Both the position numbers and the translations under genes were made by a program. Positions 37,670 to 45,180 of a stretch of 64,000 bases of DNA are shown one piece after another; the first letter of the stretch is position 1, and every line of letters begins with the position of its first letter. Under the pieces are notes generated by a model. That model was not told the origin of the DNA. It did not search any database and saw only the letters and a program-made list of their open reading frames with translations. Origin of the DNA: an uncultured Bacteroidales bacterium (GTDB taxonomy: Bacteria; Bacteroidota; Bacteroidia; Bacteroidales; UBA932); NCBI GenBank assembly GCA_900319375.1, contig ONOI01000001.1, positions 1-64,000 on the forward strand. Reading direction: 5' to 3'.

Positions 37670-37805
37670 GCAATGCACTGACAATTGCCGCACGAAAAGT
37701 GCGGCAATTTTTGTTGCAGCGCCAGCCAAAACGAGAGCTAGCTTTCGTTTTGACTGACGCTGCGGCAAATAGGGTCGGTCTCCGACCCGCAAGTCAGTGC
37801 ATTGC
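37670..37805. other. nested inverted-repeat region after tRNA-Ser
   Basis: A perfect 13-bp inverted repeat (GCAATGCACTGAC 37670-37682; GTCAGTGCATTGC 37793-37805) encloses three hairpins: the terminator, a 19-bp-arm hairpin (37716-37762, GCAGCGCCAGCCAAAACGA against its near complement) and GGGTCGG-TCT-CCGACCC. In the middle hairpin the two mismatches become G-U pairs if the minus strand is transcribed. The overall fold would be a three-armed structure closed by a stem. No gene here. Confidence 0.75.
37683..37709 (+). terminator. tRNA-Ser terminator
   Basis: AATTGCCGCAC / GTGCGGCAATT perfect 11-bp stem, loop GAAAA, followed by TTTGTT. Confidence 0.88.
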
Positions 37806-37859
37806 CCGCGGAGTGACGAGACGAGCGAGGCCTCCGGCCGAGCTAATCTCGGCCGAGGC
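37800..37859. repeat. dispersed repeat, copy 1
   Basis: Shares with copy 2 the blocks CATTGC-NN-GCGGAGTGACGAGA and GCTAATCTCG-N-CCGAGGC. The inner part here forms CGGCCGAG/CTCGGCCG. Confidence 0.8.
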
Positions 37860-37878
37860 GGGCACGTTCAGTTCATGT

Positions 37879-38508
37879 CTATTTTCCCTTCACCAGGCGT
37901 ACGGTACAGCGGTCAATGGCGACATATTCTTCCACGTGCGCTCCGGCGCTTGGGGATGTCCCTGACTGAAACTCTGTCGCGGTGGCTCGCAATCCATCCC
38001 ATTCTTCCTTGGAGTCAAATGTCCAGTTATACACCCTCTGCCCTACGAAATAAGGTAAGCCCTGAGAGTATTGTCCCGCCGCAGGCATGAAGATGGCGTT
38101 CCCCGTCTTTTTGTTAGTATAGGTTATACCGTACACACCATTCACCTTGCCCCAGGTGGCCCGGCAGGGACCGCTCGTGTATTTCCCGTCGCTTGTCTTG
38201 ACTGAAACCAGTTCTTCGTATTCGGCCCAGGTGGGCAGGCGGCAATTGGAGAACTCATCTCCGTAGGAAGCGGTCAAAGGGCTCCACTCCAGATATAAGC
38301 CAAATTCGGTGGAATGTAATGCACCGACATTTATTGTGGCCCACAGGACATTCGTGCCCATGTCCACGAAGGCCATCTGGTCGGTGTTGGTGTAATCATG
38401 ACCCTGTTCCTGATTATGGCCCGGCTGATCCCCGTCGCCGGGATTATTCTCAGAAGTACACGCGGACAAAAGTGCGAATGCAGTAATGATGACAAATAAT
38501 CTTTTCAT
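37879..38508 (-). CDS. FISUMP-like surface lipoprotein
   Basis: 209 aa from ATG 38508 (MKRLFVIITAFALLSAC), an in-frame ATG 21 nt earlier being too close to the promoter box. Lipobox at LLSAC. Mature residues fit the Fibrobacter-type major paralogous domain found in many Bacteroidota lipoproteins: AFVDMGTNVLWATINVGALH, YLEWSPL, NCRLPTWAEYEELV, NAIFMPAAGQYSQG and CTVRLVKG at the end. Likely surface exposed; role unknown. It lies between copies 1 and 2 of the dispersed repeat. Confidence 0.8.
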   Translation of the reverse strand: MKRLFVIITAFALLSACTSENNPGDGDQPGHNQEQGHDYTNTDQMAFVDMGTNVLWATINVGALHSTEFGLYLEWSPLTASYGDEFSNCRLPTWAEYEELVSVKTSDGKYTSGPCRATWGKVNGVYGITYTNKKTGNAIFMPAAGQYSQGLPYFVGQRVYNWTFDSKEEWDGLRATATEFQSGTSPSAGAHVEEYVAIDRCTVRLVKGK

Positions 38509-38526
38509 ACGCAGATAGTTTTTCTG

Positions 38527-38534
38527 CAAAGATA
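38527..38534 (-). promoter_or_regulatory. -7 element of FISUMP lipoprotein
   Basis: Reads TATCTTTG on the minus strand, 18 nt before the ATG at 38508. Confidence 0.7.
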
Positions 38535-38571
38535 GCGCATCCGACTGTCCCCACTGTGGTGGATTCTACTA

Positions 38572-38643
38572 CATTGCTTGCGGAGTGACGAGAAGAGCCC
38601 AGGAGCCACCAGGCGTAGGGGCTAATCTCGTCCGAGGCCGAGA
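38572..38643. repeat. dispersed repeat, copy 2
   Basis: CATTGCTTGCGGAGTGACGAG at 38572-38592, then GCTAATCTCGTCCGAGGCC onward at 38621-38643; the last 23 bases are identical to copy 3. Confidence 0.85.
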
Positions 38644-38694
38644 TCGGCCACAAATAATTCTCCCTCGCCCCTTGCGGGGATAAAAATTTATACC

Positions 38695-38702
38695 TATATT
38701 CG
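38695..38702 (+). promoter_or_regulatory. probable -7 element of DUF4160 gene
   Basis: TATATTCG, one change from TAnnTTTG, 22 nt before the ATG at 38725. Confidence 0.45.
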
Positions 38703-38724
38703 CAAAGAATCTAAATATTAAACT

Positions 38725-38958
38725 ATGCCTACAATTTTATTTTTGTTCGGACTTCGATTTTTCTTCTACTCAGAAGAACACTTACCAATGCATGTTCACG
38801 TCAAAAACGGAGACGGGAAAGCAAAGATTATTATAGAAACTGCAGAGGTTGTCAGCAATACTGGTATTAAACCGGCCGACCTAAAAAAGGCGATAGACGC
38901 AGTAAAACAGTATAAAGCCGAGATGACCAAAGCCTGGAAAGAGCACTTTGATGAATAA
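38725..38958 (+). CDS. DUF4160 protein
   Basis: 77 aa. It shows the DUF4160 pattern: MPTILFLFGLRFFFYSEEH followed by HVHVKNGDGKAKI and a helical end (DLKKAIDAVKQYKAEMTKAW). The family nearly always lies beside a DUF2442 gene and has toxin-antitoxin-like distribution, but no proven activity is known to me. The stop overlaps the next start by 8 nt. The pair is bracketed by identical 23-bp repeats. Confidence 0.85.
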   Translation: MPTILFLFGLRFFFYSEEHLPMHVHVKNGDGKAKIIIETAEVVSNTGIKPADLKKAIDAVKQYKAEMTKAWKEHFDE

Positions 38959-39382
38959 GACGGAATCCATCGTAAAGCTCTGGTTTAAAAACGGAAGGAT
39001 TTATATCCTTACCGACCAGGGGAATACCTACAGCAGACCACTGGAGGCATTCCCACTATTGCTCGAAGCGACGCCGGAGCAACGAGAAGCATTCGAAATT
39101 GGATCAGACGGAGACGATATTCGTTGGGATGAACTCGATGAAGATATCCATATCAGCAGTTTTCACGAAACGTCGGAGCCAAATTCCGACAACCCCATCG
39201 CTGAGGTATTCCACAGATTCCCTCAACTGAACGTCTCAGAAATGGCTCGGACCATCGGCATCAACAAAAGCCTCCTCTCCCGATACATCTACGGCATCAA
39301 GAAGCCCTCTGCCGAACGCACCGAGCAGATTCTCAACGCCCTACGACAACTCGGCCGGGATTTGGCAGATTTTTCCAGCTAA
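38951..39382 (+). CDS. DUF2442 plus C-terminal HTH protein
   Basis: 143 aa from ATG 38951. Residues 1-60 match DUF2442 (IVKLWFKNGRIYILTDQG, RPLEAFPLLLEATPEQ). Residues 85-143 add a helix-turn-helix with LNVSEMARTIGINKSLLSRY and YGIKKPSAERTEQILNALRQLG, like lambda-repressor/Xre types. It probably binds DNA and may autoregulate the DUF4160 pair, as antitoxins do; inference. The TAA stop lies inside repeat copy 3. Confidence 0.85.
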   Translation: MNKTESIVKLWFKNGRIYILTDQGNTYSRPLEAFPLLLEATPEQREAFEIGSDGDDIRWDELDEDIHISSFHETSEPNSDNPIAEVFHRFPQLNVSEMARTIGINKSLLSRYIYGIKKPSAERTEQILNALRQLGRDLADFSS

Positions 39383-39400
39383 TCTCGTCCGAGGCCGAGA
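39378..39400. repeat. dispersed repeat, copy 3 (partial)
   Basis: 23 bases identical to 38621-38643. It supplies the stop codon of the DUF2442 gene. Confidence 0.88.
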
Positions 39401-39403
39401 CGG

Positions 39404-39520
39404 CTATTTCCCCCGCTTTTTCTTTGTTTCGCGTATCAAGGAGATCACCCCGATTACTATGCCGATCAGACCTACTGCCAGACCAAGCATCGCATAGTTT
39501 TCTTTTAAGAATTCAGACAT
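39404..39520 (-). CDS. 38-aa single-TM protein
   Basis: Short frame from ATG 39520 to TAG 39404. N terminus MSEFLKENYAML, then one clear TM helix (GLAVGLIGIVIGVISLI) and a basic tail RETKKKRGK, a positive-inside arrangement with the C terminus cytosolic. A -7-like box TATTTTTG lies on the minus strand at 39525-39532, only 5 nt upstream, giving a near-leaderless message. Too short for most gene finders. Function unknown; small tail-charged membrane peptides can be toxins or regulators. Confidence 0.6.
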   Translation of the reverse strand: MSEFLKENYAMLGLAVGLIGIVIGVISLIRETKKKRGK

Positions 39521-39676
39521 ATCACAAAAATAAAAAACGAGAATTGCTTTTCCAACTTTCCTCCACCTCAAAAATTTTTTTAAACTATTACACTAAAAAC
39601 ACCACAAAAAGAGCCCATATAGGGCCCTTCTGTCAACTTTTTTAACTAAAAGTGTTTGTAATTGGTTTTTTTTACC

Positions 39677-39684
39677 TACATTTG
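39677..39684 (+). promoter_or_regulatory. -7 element of the Hc1 gene
   Basis: TACATTTG with a TTTG at 39655-39658, spacing 18 bp, the best -33/-7 pair seen in the window. ATG 43 nt further on. Confidence 0.7.
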
Positions 39685-39726
39685 ACTAAACATTAATGTT
39701 TAACTAAAACCAAATTATCAATTATC

Positions 39727-39891
39727 ATGGAGAAACTCGTTAAAGAAATCCTCGCCGAGGTTGAAGCAATCAAGGCTGACATCGTTAAGGAAGGCAACAA
39801 GGCTGCTGCAGCTCGCGTTCGCAAGGCTACCCTTAAGCTCGAGAAGCTCGGTAAGGAGTATCGTAAGGCAAGTGTTGCTGCTGCAAAATAA
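39727..39891 (+). CDS. histone H1-like Hc1 family protein
   Basis: 54 aa. MEKLVKEILAEVEAIKADIV, then KEGNKAAAARVRKATLKLEK and KEYRKASVAAAK. Lys/Ala-rich, helical and highly basic; it matches the short Hc1-type proteins found throughout Bacteroidota (pattern GNKAAxxRxRKxxLxxEK and YRK-SV). It is expected to bind DNA non-specifically as a nucleoid protein. It has its own strong promoter and terminator, so it is probably highly expressed. Confidence 0.9.
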   Translation: MEKLVKEILAEVEAIKADIVKEGNKAAAARVRKATLKLEKLGKEYRKASVAAAK

Positions 39892-39914
39892 TTCAGCACA
39901 CTTCAAACAAATAG

Positions 39915-39945
39915 AGGCTTCCCGTTTGGGAAGCCTTTATTTTTC
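39915..39945 (+). terminator. Hc1 terminator
   Basis: AGGCTTCCC / GGGAAGCCT, loop GTTT, then TTATTTTT. Its tail overlaps the stop of the convergent patatin gene. Confidence 0.9.
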
Positions 39946-40905
39946 GTATTTATCCAGCGCCTCCGCCATTATCCTGCGCCCGCGCTCGGAAATCTGCCGC
40001 GCCTTTGAGTAATCCTTGATGGCGCGGTAGCTGTCGAAGGGCATCTCCGCCAGGATATCCGGCTTGTAGAACTCTTTCTCGAGCTCGGCGATGCTGTGGT
40101 TCGCCACCCCGAACGAACGGGAAATAATCGACAGGTAGTTGCCGTCTGCCTGGACCTCGCCCTTCATGCGATCTTCGGCTATCTTATTTCGTATAACGAT
40201 CTGGCCCTGGCGGCCGATGAGCATTATCTTTTTCTTCAGCGGCAGGATGTCGTCTTCGCGGATAGCCTCTATCGTCATCAGCGACTGCTCCTCGGACTCT
40301 CGGTAGTGCTCGCGCTCGCGCAGGTAGTCCTGCAGCGTTTCGTCGTGGTTGGCGGAGTTGACGTTGAAGCCCACGAGCAGGTCGTGGCCGCTACGGGCCA
40401 CATAGCCCAGCGGAAAGGTGCTGACCAGCCCACCGTCGATAAGAGTCTTCTCCCCGAGCTGGTAGGGCTTGAAAAGCGAGGGCACGGAAATCGAAGCGCG
40501 AATCGCATCGAACAGCCGGCCAGAGCGGAAAACCACCTTGTCGCCGGTATACAGGTCGGCCGCGAGGGCCACGTACGGAATCCGAAGATCCTCGATCAAG
40601 ACGTCGGGGACTATCTGCTCGAGCGCGGCGATAACCTTCTCGCCCTTGAGAACGTAGCTCGGCGAGATCGAAACGTCCATGTACTTGAGCATACTGCGGT
40701 ACCCGACGGAGAAAATCCACTCCTTGAAGGCCTCCAGCCCGCCGGCAGCGTAGATGCCTCCTACCAGCGAACCCATCGAGGTACCGGCCACGGAGGTTAT
40801 ATTGTACCCACGGCGCTCGAGCTCCTCGATCGCGCCGATGAACGCCAGGCCCCTGGGGCCTCCGCTGGAAAGAACCAGCGCTACGTCCTTAGTCTTACCT
40901 GCCAT
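39937..40905 (-). CDS. patatin-like phospholipase
   Basis: 322 aa. Oxyanion hole SSGGPRGLAFIG, nucleophile GTSMGSLVGG (Ser-Asp dyad) and the Asp in DGGLVSTFPLG are present. No signal peptide is visible, so it is cytosolic or peripheral. The family hydrolyses acyl chains from phospholipids or lipids. The C-terminal 110 residues are helical and unassigned. Its start overlaps the upstream WG-like gene stop by 11 nt. Confidence 0.92.
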   Translation of the reverse strand: MAGKTKDVALVLSSGGPRGLAFIGAIEELERRGYNITSVAGTSMGSLVGGIYAAGGLEAFKEWIFSVGYRSMLKYMDVSISPSYVLKGEKVIAALEQIVPDVLIEDLRIPYVALAADLYTGDKVVFRSGRLFDAIRASISVPSLFKPYQLGEKTLIDGGLVSTFPLGYVARSGHDLLVGFNVNSANHDETLQDYLREREHYRESEEQSLMTIEAIREDDILPLKKKIMLIGRQGQIVIRNKIAEDRMKGEVQADGNYLSIISRSFGVANHSIAELEKEFYKPDILAEMPFDSYRAIKDYSKARQISERGRRIMAEALDKYEK

Positions 40906-41971
40906 TTGAAAGCGTATCCTCCTGGGCTTCGTACTCTTCGGGCTCTACCACCTCTGCCGGTTCGAAATGAAGCAGTTTACCGTTGGTATCGAAAAGGTAA
41001 ACTCCGTCCTCCTTATCAGCGATAATAGCCTTCTTGTTTTTAGTCTCCTTTGAGGTAGTGATTCCCATCGAATCGTACTCTACGGGAAGTTTCAGCTTGC
41101 CCCATTTCTGGAAGCCGAATTTCTGGCCGATGCGCACTATCATGCCCTGAGGATACCAGTCTACAGAGTCGAAGTCGAGCCCGGTCCGGCTGCCGTCTTT
41201 ATCATAGACGATCGCAAACTTGCCGTCTTTCTCGAGCAGGCAGGGCCAGCGGGTTATGTTGACTGCATCGAACTCGCATGGGGCCATCTCGACCAGGGTT
41301 CCGTCGCCAACGACGCGGGCGAGGCCCCACCTTCCTTCGGCGTCCTGGACATCGAGCAGGGTGACGCCATCATAGGCGCGGTAGACCCCGACATGGGCAT
41401 ACTGGAAGGGGACGATGACCTTGCCGCCGTCGTCGATCAGGCTTTCCTTGCCGTCTTTGAACAGTTTGATGCAGTTCGGGGCGACGAAGAAGAAGCTGTC
41501 CGTGGGCTCGGTCATTATCGGCTCCATGGTCCTTTTCCCGTCGGTATCCAGCAGGCGCCAGAGGTCCCAGCCTTCGTAGTCCTTGGTCTGGGTGTAAAGG
41601 GCCACGGGCGCGGTGTCGACGGTGCCCCAGGCGAAACGGACGTCGGTATAGTCGAACTTGGTCGTATACTTTTTAGTGTCGAGGTTGAAAAGTGCGTAAC
41701 GGTCTTTTTTCTTGACGATGGCGTCGTGGAGGCTGAGGATCCAGATGCGGTCGAACTTGCCCTCGAGGATGTATTCGGAGTGGTAGCCGAATTCCTTGGC
41801 CCTGGCTTTTTTGATGTCCCACTGCCCGATCTGGGGATACATATTAATATAGTAGTAGAAATGGGCCGAATCCGGGACCGTGTTGAGGGCCAGGCGGGGG
41901 TCGTTAAGGTCTTGGGCTCCCGCAAGGCTGGCGGTGAGGGCCAGCGCTGCTGCCAGAAGTATGCGTTTCAT
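40895..41971 (-). CDS. exported WG-repeat-like protein
   Basis: 358 aa with a Sec signal peptide MKRILLAAALALTASLAGAQ. The mature protein has repeated beta units of the type RYALFNLDTKKYTTKFDY, ESLIDDGGKVIVPFQYAHVG, GRWGLARVV, KFAIVYDKDGSR and KFGFQKWGKLKLPVEYDSMG. These are WG-repeat-like (W/F-G, then P-x-x-Y/F-D). Such proteins are common in Bacteroidota and of unknown role. It is coupled by 4 nt to the acyltransferase gene upstream and by 11 nt to patatin downstream, hinting at a lipid-related unit. Confidence 0.75.
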   Translation of the reverse strand: MKRILLAAALALTASLAGAQDLNDPRLALNTVPDSAHFYYYINMYPQIGQWDIKKARAKEFGYHSEYILEGKFDRIWILSLHDAIVKKKDRYALFNLDTKKYTTKFDYTDVRFAWGTVDTAPVALYTQTKDYEGWDLWRLLDTDGKRTMEPIMTEPTDSFFFVAPNCIKLFKDGKESLIDDGGKVIVPFQYAHVGVYRAYDGVTLLDVQDAEGRWGLARVVGDGTLVEMAPCEFDAVNITRWPCLLEKDGKFAIVYDKDGSRTGLDFDSVDWYPQGMIVRIGQKFGFQKWGKLKLPVEYDSMGITTSKETKNKKAIIADKEDGVYLFDTNGKLLHFEPAEVVEPEEYEAQEDTLSNGR

Positions 41972-43221
41972 TTGTTCAGGTATTTGTACAGTTCTTCAGT
42001 TGCAAGGGCGACTTTAGTGACTGCGAAATCTTCGCCGTAAGGGAAACAATAAAGAGTGTCGGTCAGGGTGTTGAGATCTACGCAATCGCGGTGTTCGCCT
42101 ATATAATTGTATTCGATATGGACGGAGTAAAGGCCCTTGGCGGGCTGCTCGAGCTCCCAGTCCTGCCCCTGGTAGTTGCCTTTGAGGTGGAAGCCCGTCA
42201 TGTCGTGGACTAAGTGGGCGTCGCCGATATTGATGAAGCCCTTCGAATTCGGCAGGGAATTGACCTTGCACTGGACATCCAGCTTGTAGGTCCCGTCTTC
42301 GACTTCCTTGCGGACGCAGGCGCGCTCCCACTCATACCAGTCCGGGATGTGGGAGTAGTAAGTCTCGCCTTCGAGGGCGCGGAGCTCGCCGTATTCGGTC
42401 ATCTCCCATTTATGGCCGCAGGCCTTACACTCGAGGATGGTGCCGTGGGAATCCATACGGTATTCCTTTCCGCAGTGGGGACACTTGTAGAGGACTTTAT
42501 GGAGGGCGCGTGCACGGTCTTTGGCGCGGACGCGGACGTGGTTGTCTTTCTGCCATTTAAAGTCGTCGTAGACGTATGCCTCGTTGATTCTGCGGTTGAT
42601 TTCTTCTACGCTGAGGTTCTGCGCATCTTCGGCCGTAAGGAGGAGCTTGAAGTCGGCCTCGGTCCTCAGCATCTTGCTCTTAGGGTCGGAGCCCTGCCAG
42701 AAGGGAGCGTCGACATGGTGTCCTTTGGTAATAAGGGTCACGACCGGCACCTTGAAGAGCTTTACCATCTTGCCGAGCGATTCCGGGAGCACGGCGTTGG
42801 TCCCGCAGAGCGAGTAGCGCGCCTCTGCATACAGGGCCACGATCTTCCCGCGGTCGAGTATCGCCTTAATGTTCTTTATCAGCGAGAGGTCGCTTGTGAA
42901 CTTTCTCTTTCCGAAGCAGCCCACTCCCCACATCAGCTTCTCGCGGCCGATGAAACCGTCTACGGCTACTACATAGTACGGCTGATGAGGGAATGTAGCG
43001 ACAGTCGCGACCATGAAGTCGTAGAATGCGTTGTGGTTGCAGAGCAGAAGGTACGGCGGTTTCACGCCTTTCATTCCGATGCGGCGTATCTTGCTGCGAT
43101 GGAGCCAGAATACCGGGAAGCACAGCAGCCAAACGATCGGCCTCAGATACCACTTTACGCGCGGCGGAATCTTCTTAAGATCGAAGCGCTCGACATCCTG
43201 CAGGGGGAAAAATTCGGACAT
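41968..43221 (-). CDS. PlsC-like acyltransferase with C-terminal zinc-ribbon part
   Basis: 417 aa. The acyltransferase motif NHNAFYD (HX4D) and a later ALYAEARYSLCG block match the PlsC/LPLAT family, which transfers acyl groups to lysophospholipids. Residues about 250-290 add CPHCGKEYRM and CKACGHKW, a zinc ribbon, followed by a beta-rich tail. The fusion is unusual but I recall similar annotated acyltransferases in Bacteroidales. First gene of an operon with the WG-like and patatin genes, so lipid remodelling is likely. Confidence 0.88.
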   Translation of the reverse strand: MSEFFPLQDVERFDLKKIPPRVKWYLRPIVWLLCFPVFWLHRSKIRRIGMKGVKPPYLLLCNHNAFYDFMVATVATFPHQPYYVVAVDGFIGREKLMWGVGCFGKRKFTSDLSLIKNIKAILDRGKIVALYAEARYSLCGTNAVLPESLGKMVKLFKVPVVTLITKGHHVDAPFWQGSDPKSKMLRTEADFKLLLTAEDAQNLSVEEINRRINEAYVYDDFKWQKDNHVRVRAKDRARALHKVLYKCPHCGKEYRMDSHGTILECKACGHKWEMTEYGELRALEGETYYSHIPDWYEWERACVRKEVEDGTYKLDVQCKVNSLPNSKGFINIGDAHLVHDMTGFHLKGNYQGQDWELEQPAKGLYSVHIEYNYIGEHRDCVDLNTLTDTLYCFPYGEDFAVTKVALATEELYKYLNK

Positions 43222-43241
43222 AGGTTATAGGTTTATATGCC

Positions 43242-43249
43242 CAAATATA
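43242..43249 (-). promoter_or_regulatory. -7 element of the acyltransferase operon
   Basis: Reads TATATTTG on the minus strand, 20 nt before the ATG. It follows directly on the tRNA-Leu terminator T-run. Confidence 0.7.
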
Positions 43250-43259
43250 CAAAAAAATT

Positions 43260-43291
43260 AAGGAGACACATTCTTTCGAACATATCTCCTT
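43260..43291 (-). terminator. tRNA-Leu terminator
   Basis: AAGGAGA / TCTCCTT stem with a structured loop, followed on the minus strand by AATTTTTTTG. Confidence 0.75.
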
Positions 43292-43292
43292 G

Positions 43293-43375
43293 TGCGGTAG
43301 GTGAGAGTCGAACTCACACACCCCAACGGGCACTACCCCCTCAAAGTAGCGTGTCTACCATTTCACCACTACCGC
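43293..43375 (-). tRNA. tRNA-Leu(GAG)
   Basis: 83 nt class II tRNA. Acceptor GCGGTAG/CTACCGC, D arm GTGGTGAAATGGTAGACAC, anticodon loop TTGAGGG (GAG), long variable arm TGCCCGTTGGGGTGT, T loop GTTCGACTC, discriminator A. No encoded CCA. Confidence 0.95.
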
Positions 43376-43552
43376 GATTTGGGTCTTTAATTCGCAAAAT
43401 TTTCCTACAGATTCTTGGTTTTCTTTTATTCACTCCATTTCTAGCGTGGTACGCAACATCCTGATAATCAGCCAGATCCTCAAATCGATGTACTTGATAC
43501 CGGATACATCATTTTACGTAAGTCAATGACATACAGCGCGTTACAAAACACG

Positions 43553-44305
43553 CTATTGGGGGAACAGACCGAAGACCGCGGCGCCGCTGCCGGACATGGA
43601 GGCAAAGATTGCTCCGTCTGCATACATCCTTTTTTTGAGGGCGGCGATTCCCGGATGACCGGGAAACACGCTAGCTTCAAAATCGTTGGCCACACAGCCG
43701 CGCCATTCAGAGACTGGTCTGGTTACTGCTTCGCGAAGTGCGATAGCCGGTTCATGTGGAGTCAAGCCTTTGTAGGCATCTGCCGTGCGGACATGGACTC
43801 CCTCCGGTAATTCTACCCTGATTTCGTAATTGGATAGATCAATTTCGGCTGGCCTCAGGATATCACCCTTACCGCTCCCCCACTGAGGTATATTGCGGAT
43901 AAAGAAAGCGCAGTCGGCTCCGAGGCGCGCGGCGTACTGCTCAAGTTCTACGGTAGAAAGGCCAAGGGAGAAGAGTTCATTGAGCATCTTCAGGGCGAAG
44001 GCGCAGTCGGACGAACCTCCGCCAAGGCCGGCCCCGACCGGGATCCCTTTCCTTACGCGGATAGCGACCGGACCGATTCCGCGCTCCTCAGCGAGCAGCC
44101 GCCAGGCCTTGGCGGTCAGGTCCGACTGCGGATCCCAGTCAGCACCTTCTATCTCTATGCTGAAGTGATCCGAAGGGACTATCTCCAATTCATCACGAAA
44201 CGCGCCAACCGGATAGAAGAGCGTTTCGATATCGTGGAATCCATCCTCCCTTTTACGGAGAACATGAAGGCCAATATTAATTTTAGGAGTAGGGTAACTG
44301 ATCAT
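43553..44305 (-). CDS. ispE: 4-diphosphocytidyl-2-C-methyl-D-erythritol kinase
   Basis: 250 aa GHMP kinase. KINIGLHVLRKREDGFHDIET at the start and the ATP-binding loop PVGAGLGGGSSDCAF are diagnostic; the C-terminal MSGSGAAVFGLF is the third GHMP motif. It phosphorylates CDP-ME in the MEP isoprenoid pathway in the cytosol. Overlaps queH by 4 nt, so the pair is an operon. Confidence 0.96.
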   Translation of the reverse strand: MISYPTPKINIGLHVLRKREDGFHDIETLFYPVGAFRDELEIVPSDHFSIEIEGADWDPQSDLTAKAWRLLAEERGIGPVAIRVRKGIPVGAGLGGGSSDCAFALKMLNELFSLGLSTVELEQYAARLGADCAFFIRNIPQWGSGKGDILRPAEIDLSNYEIRVELPEGVHVRTADAYKGLTPHEPAIALREAVTRPVSEWRGCVANDFEASVFPGHPGIAALKKRMYADGAIFASMSGSGAAVFGLFPQ

Positions 44306-44913
44306 TGTTTCGAAAATTCACATCCGCAGAATGTCTGGTTGTAGAAGCCCAGCTGACGGATAAGTTCGGAGCGGCGCGGCTGGAGCCCGCCCTTTCGCCA
44401 GTTCATATCCCACCAGACGACCGGGTTTCCGTTTGCTCCTTCCCGCAGTTCGTTCACGCGGGCACACGCCGCCGCGCCCGCCTCGTTCACCTGTTCCAGG
44501 CTTTTCCAACGGCTCGAGGCCAGGGTTGTCGTCAGAACGCTGAAGCCATTTTCGGCGGCATAGGCGGCAGCCCTGCTTAACCGATAGCGGAAACATTCCA
44601 GGCAGCGCGGCCCTCTCTCCGGCGCACTCTCCCTGCCGCGGGCGACAAGAGCAAGCCAGTCGTCATGGTCATAATCATCATCCACCCACTCAACCCCCAG
44701 GCTCTCGCAGTAGCGGATAATCTCCGCCTTGCGCAGCTCATACTCGTCTCGCGGGGTAATATTGGAATTGGAGAAAAACACCGTAGGCTTAATGCCACTG
44801 AGGACCATACACTCCAGAATAGCGCTCGAACACGGCGCACAACAGGCGTGCAGAAGGATCCTTCCCTCTGCCGGAGGAACTAATTTCACGAGTGGTTTAT
44901 CACACAACTCCAT
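44302..44913 (-). CDS. queH: epoxyqueuosine reductase QueH
   Basis: 203 aa from ATG 44913, chosen because an ATG 18 nt earlier lies inside the promoter box. Cys motifs HACCAPC, PRCLECFRYR and FCGCEFS match the QueH (former DUF208) family, which binds Fe-S and reduces epoxyqueuosine to queuosine in tRNA. The last step of Q34 synthesis in bacteria lacking QueG. In operon with ispE. Confidence 0.93.
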   Translation of the reverse strand: MELCDKPLVKLVPPAEGRILLHACCAPCSSAILECMVLSGIKPTVFFSNSNITPRDEYELRKAEIIRYCESLGVEWVDDDYDHDDWLALVARGRESAPERGPRCLECFRYRLSRAAAYAAENGFSVLTTTLASSRWKSLEQVNEAGAAACARVNELREGANGNPVVWWDMNWRKGGLQPRRSELIRQLGFYNQTFCGCEFSKQ

Positions 44914-44919
44914 ACTCCA

Positions 44920-44927
44920 CAAAGATA
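44920..44927 (-). promoter_or_regulatory. -7 element of queH-ispE, near-leaderless
   Basis: Reads TATCTTTG on the minus strand, ending 6 nt before the ATG at 44913. Confidence 0.65.
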
Positions 44928-44949
44928 GCAACTTTTGGGGCTGTTTTTG

Positions 44950-44957
44950 TATATTTG
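44950..44957 (+). promoter_or_regulatory. -7 element, near-leaderless
   Basis: TATATTTG 4 nt before ATG 44962; context TATATTTGCGATATG is nearly the same as at 17161. Confidence 0.65.
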
Positions 44958-44961
44958 CGAT

Positions 44962-45177
44962 ATGATAGGTATTCTACTTTTAATAATATATCTGATCGGG
45001 CTGATTCCGGGGTTCCTTTCTGCGATGGACCTCTGGAAACAGCAAACAATAAAGCCGATAAGCAAAATAGCTCTCGGCCTTCTAATATTGTTTTTCAGTT
45101 GGGTGGGCTATTTCGCCTACTGGTACGGGATGCGGCACTTCATCGTCAATAAAGGCCATCTCGAAGCCGGAGAATAA
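44962..45177 (+). CDS. small two-TM membrane protein
   Basis: 71 aa. Two TM helices: MIGILLLIIYLIGLIPGFL and IALGLLILFFSWVGYFAYWY, with a basic loop containing KQQTIKPISK between them. No family recognised. The start follows the -7 box by 4 nt. Its stop is 3 nt from the rimM stop on the other strand. Confidence 0.75.
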   Translation: MIGILLLIIYLIGLIPGFLSAMDLWKQQTIKPISKIALGLLILFFSWVGYFAYWYGMRHFIVNKGHLEAGE

Positions 45178-45180
45178 ACA

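Noticed and set aside
37458..37673. N-terminal extension of the S9 peptidase frame
   Set aside because: It would run through the promoter box and tRNA-Ser; the internal ATG begins a proper signal peptide.
37577..39402. Integrated mobile island at tRNA-Ser
   Set aside because: No integrase, no duplicated tRNA 3' end found; only short repeats support movement, so I report it as a repeat-bracketed cassette instead.
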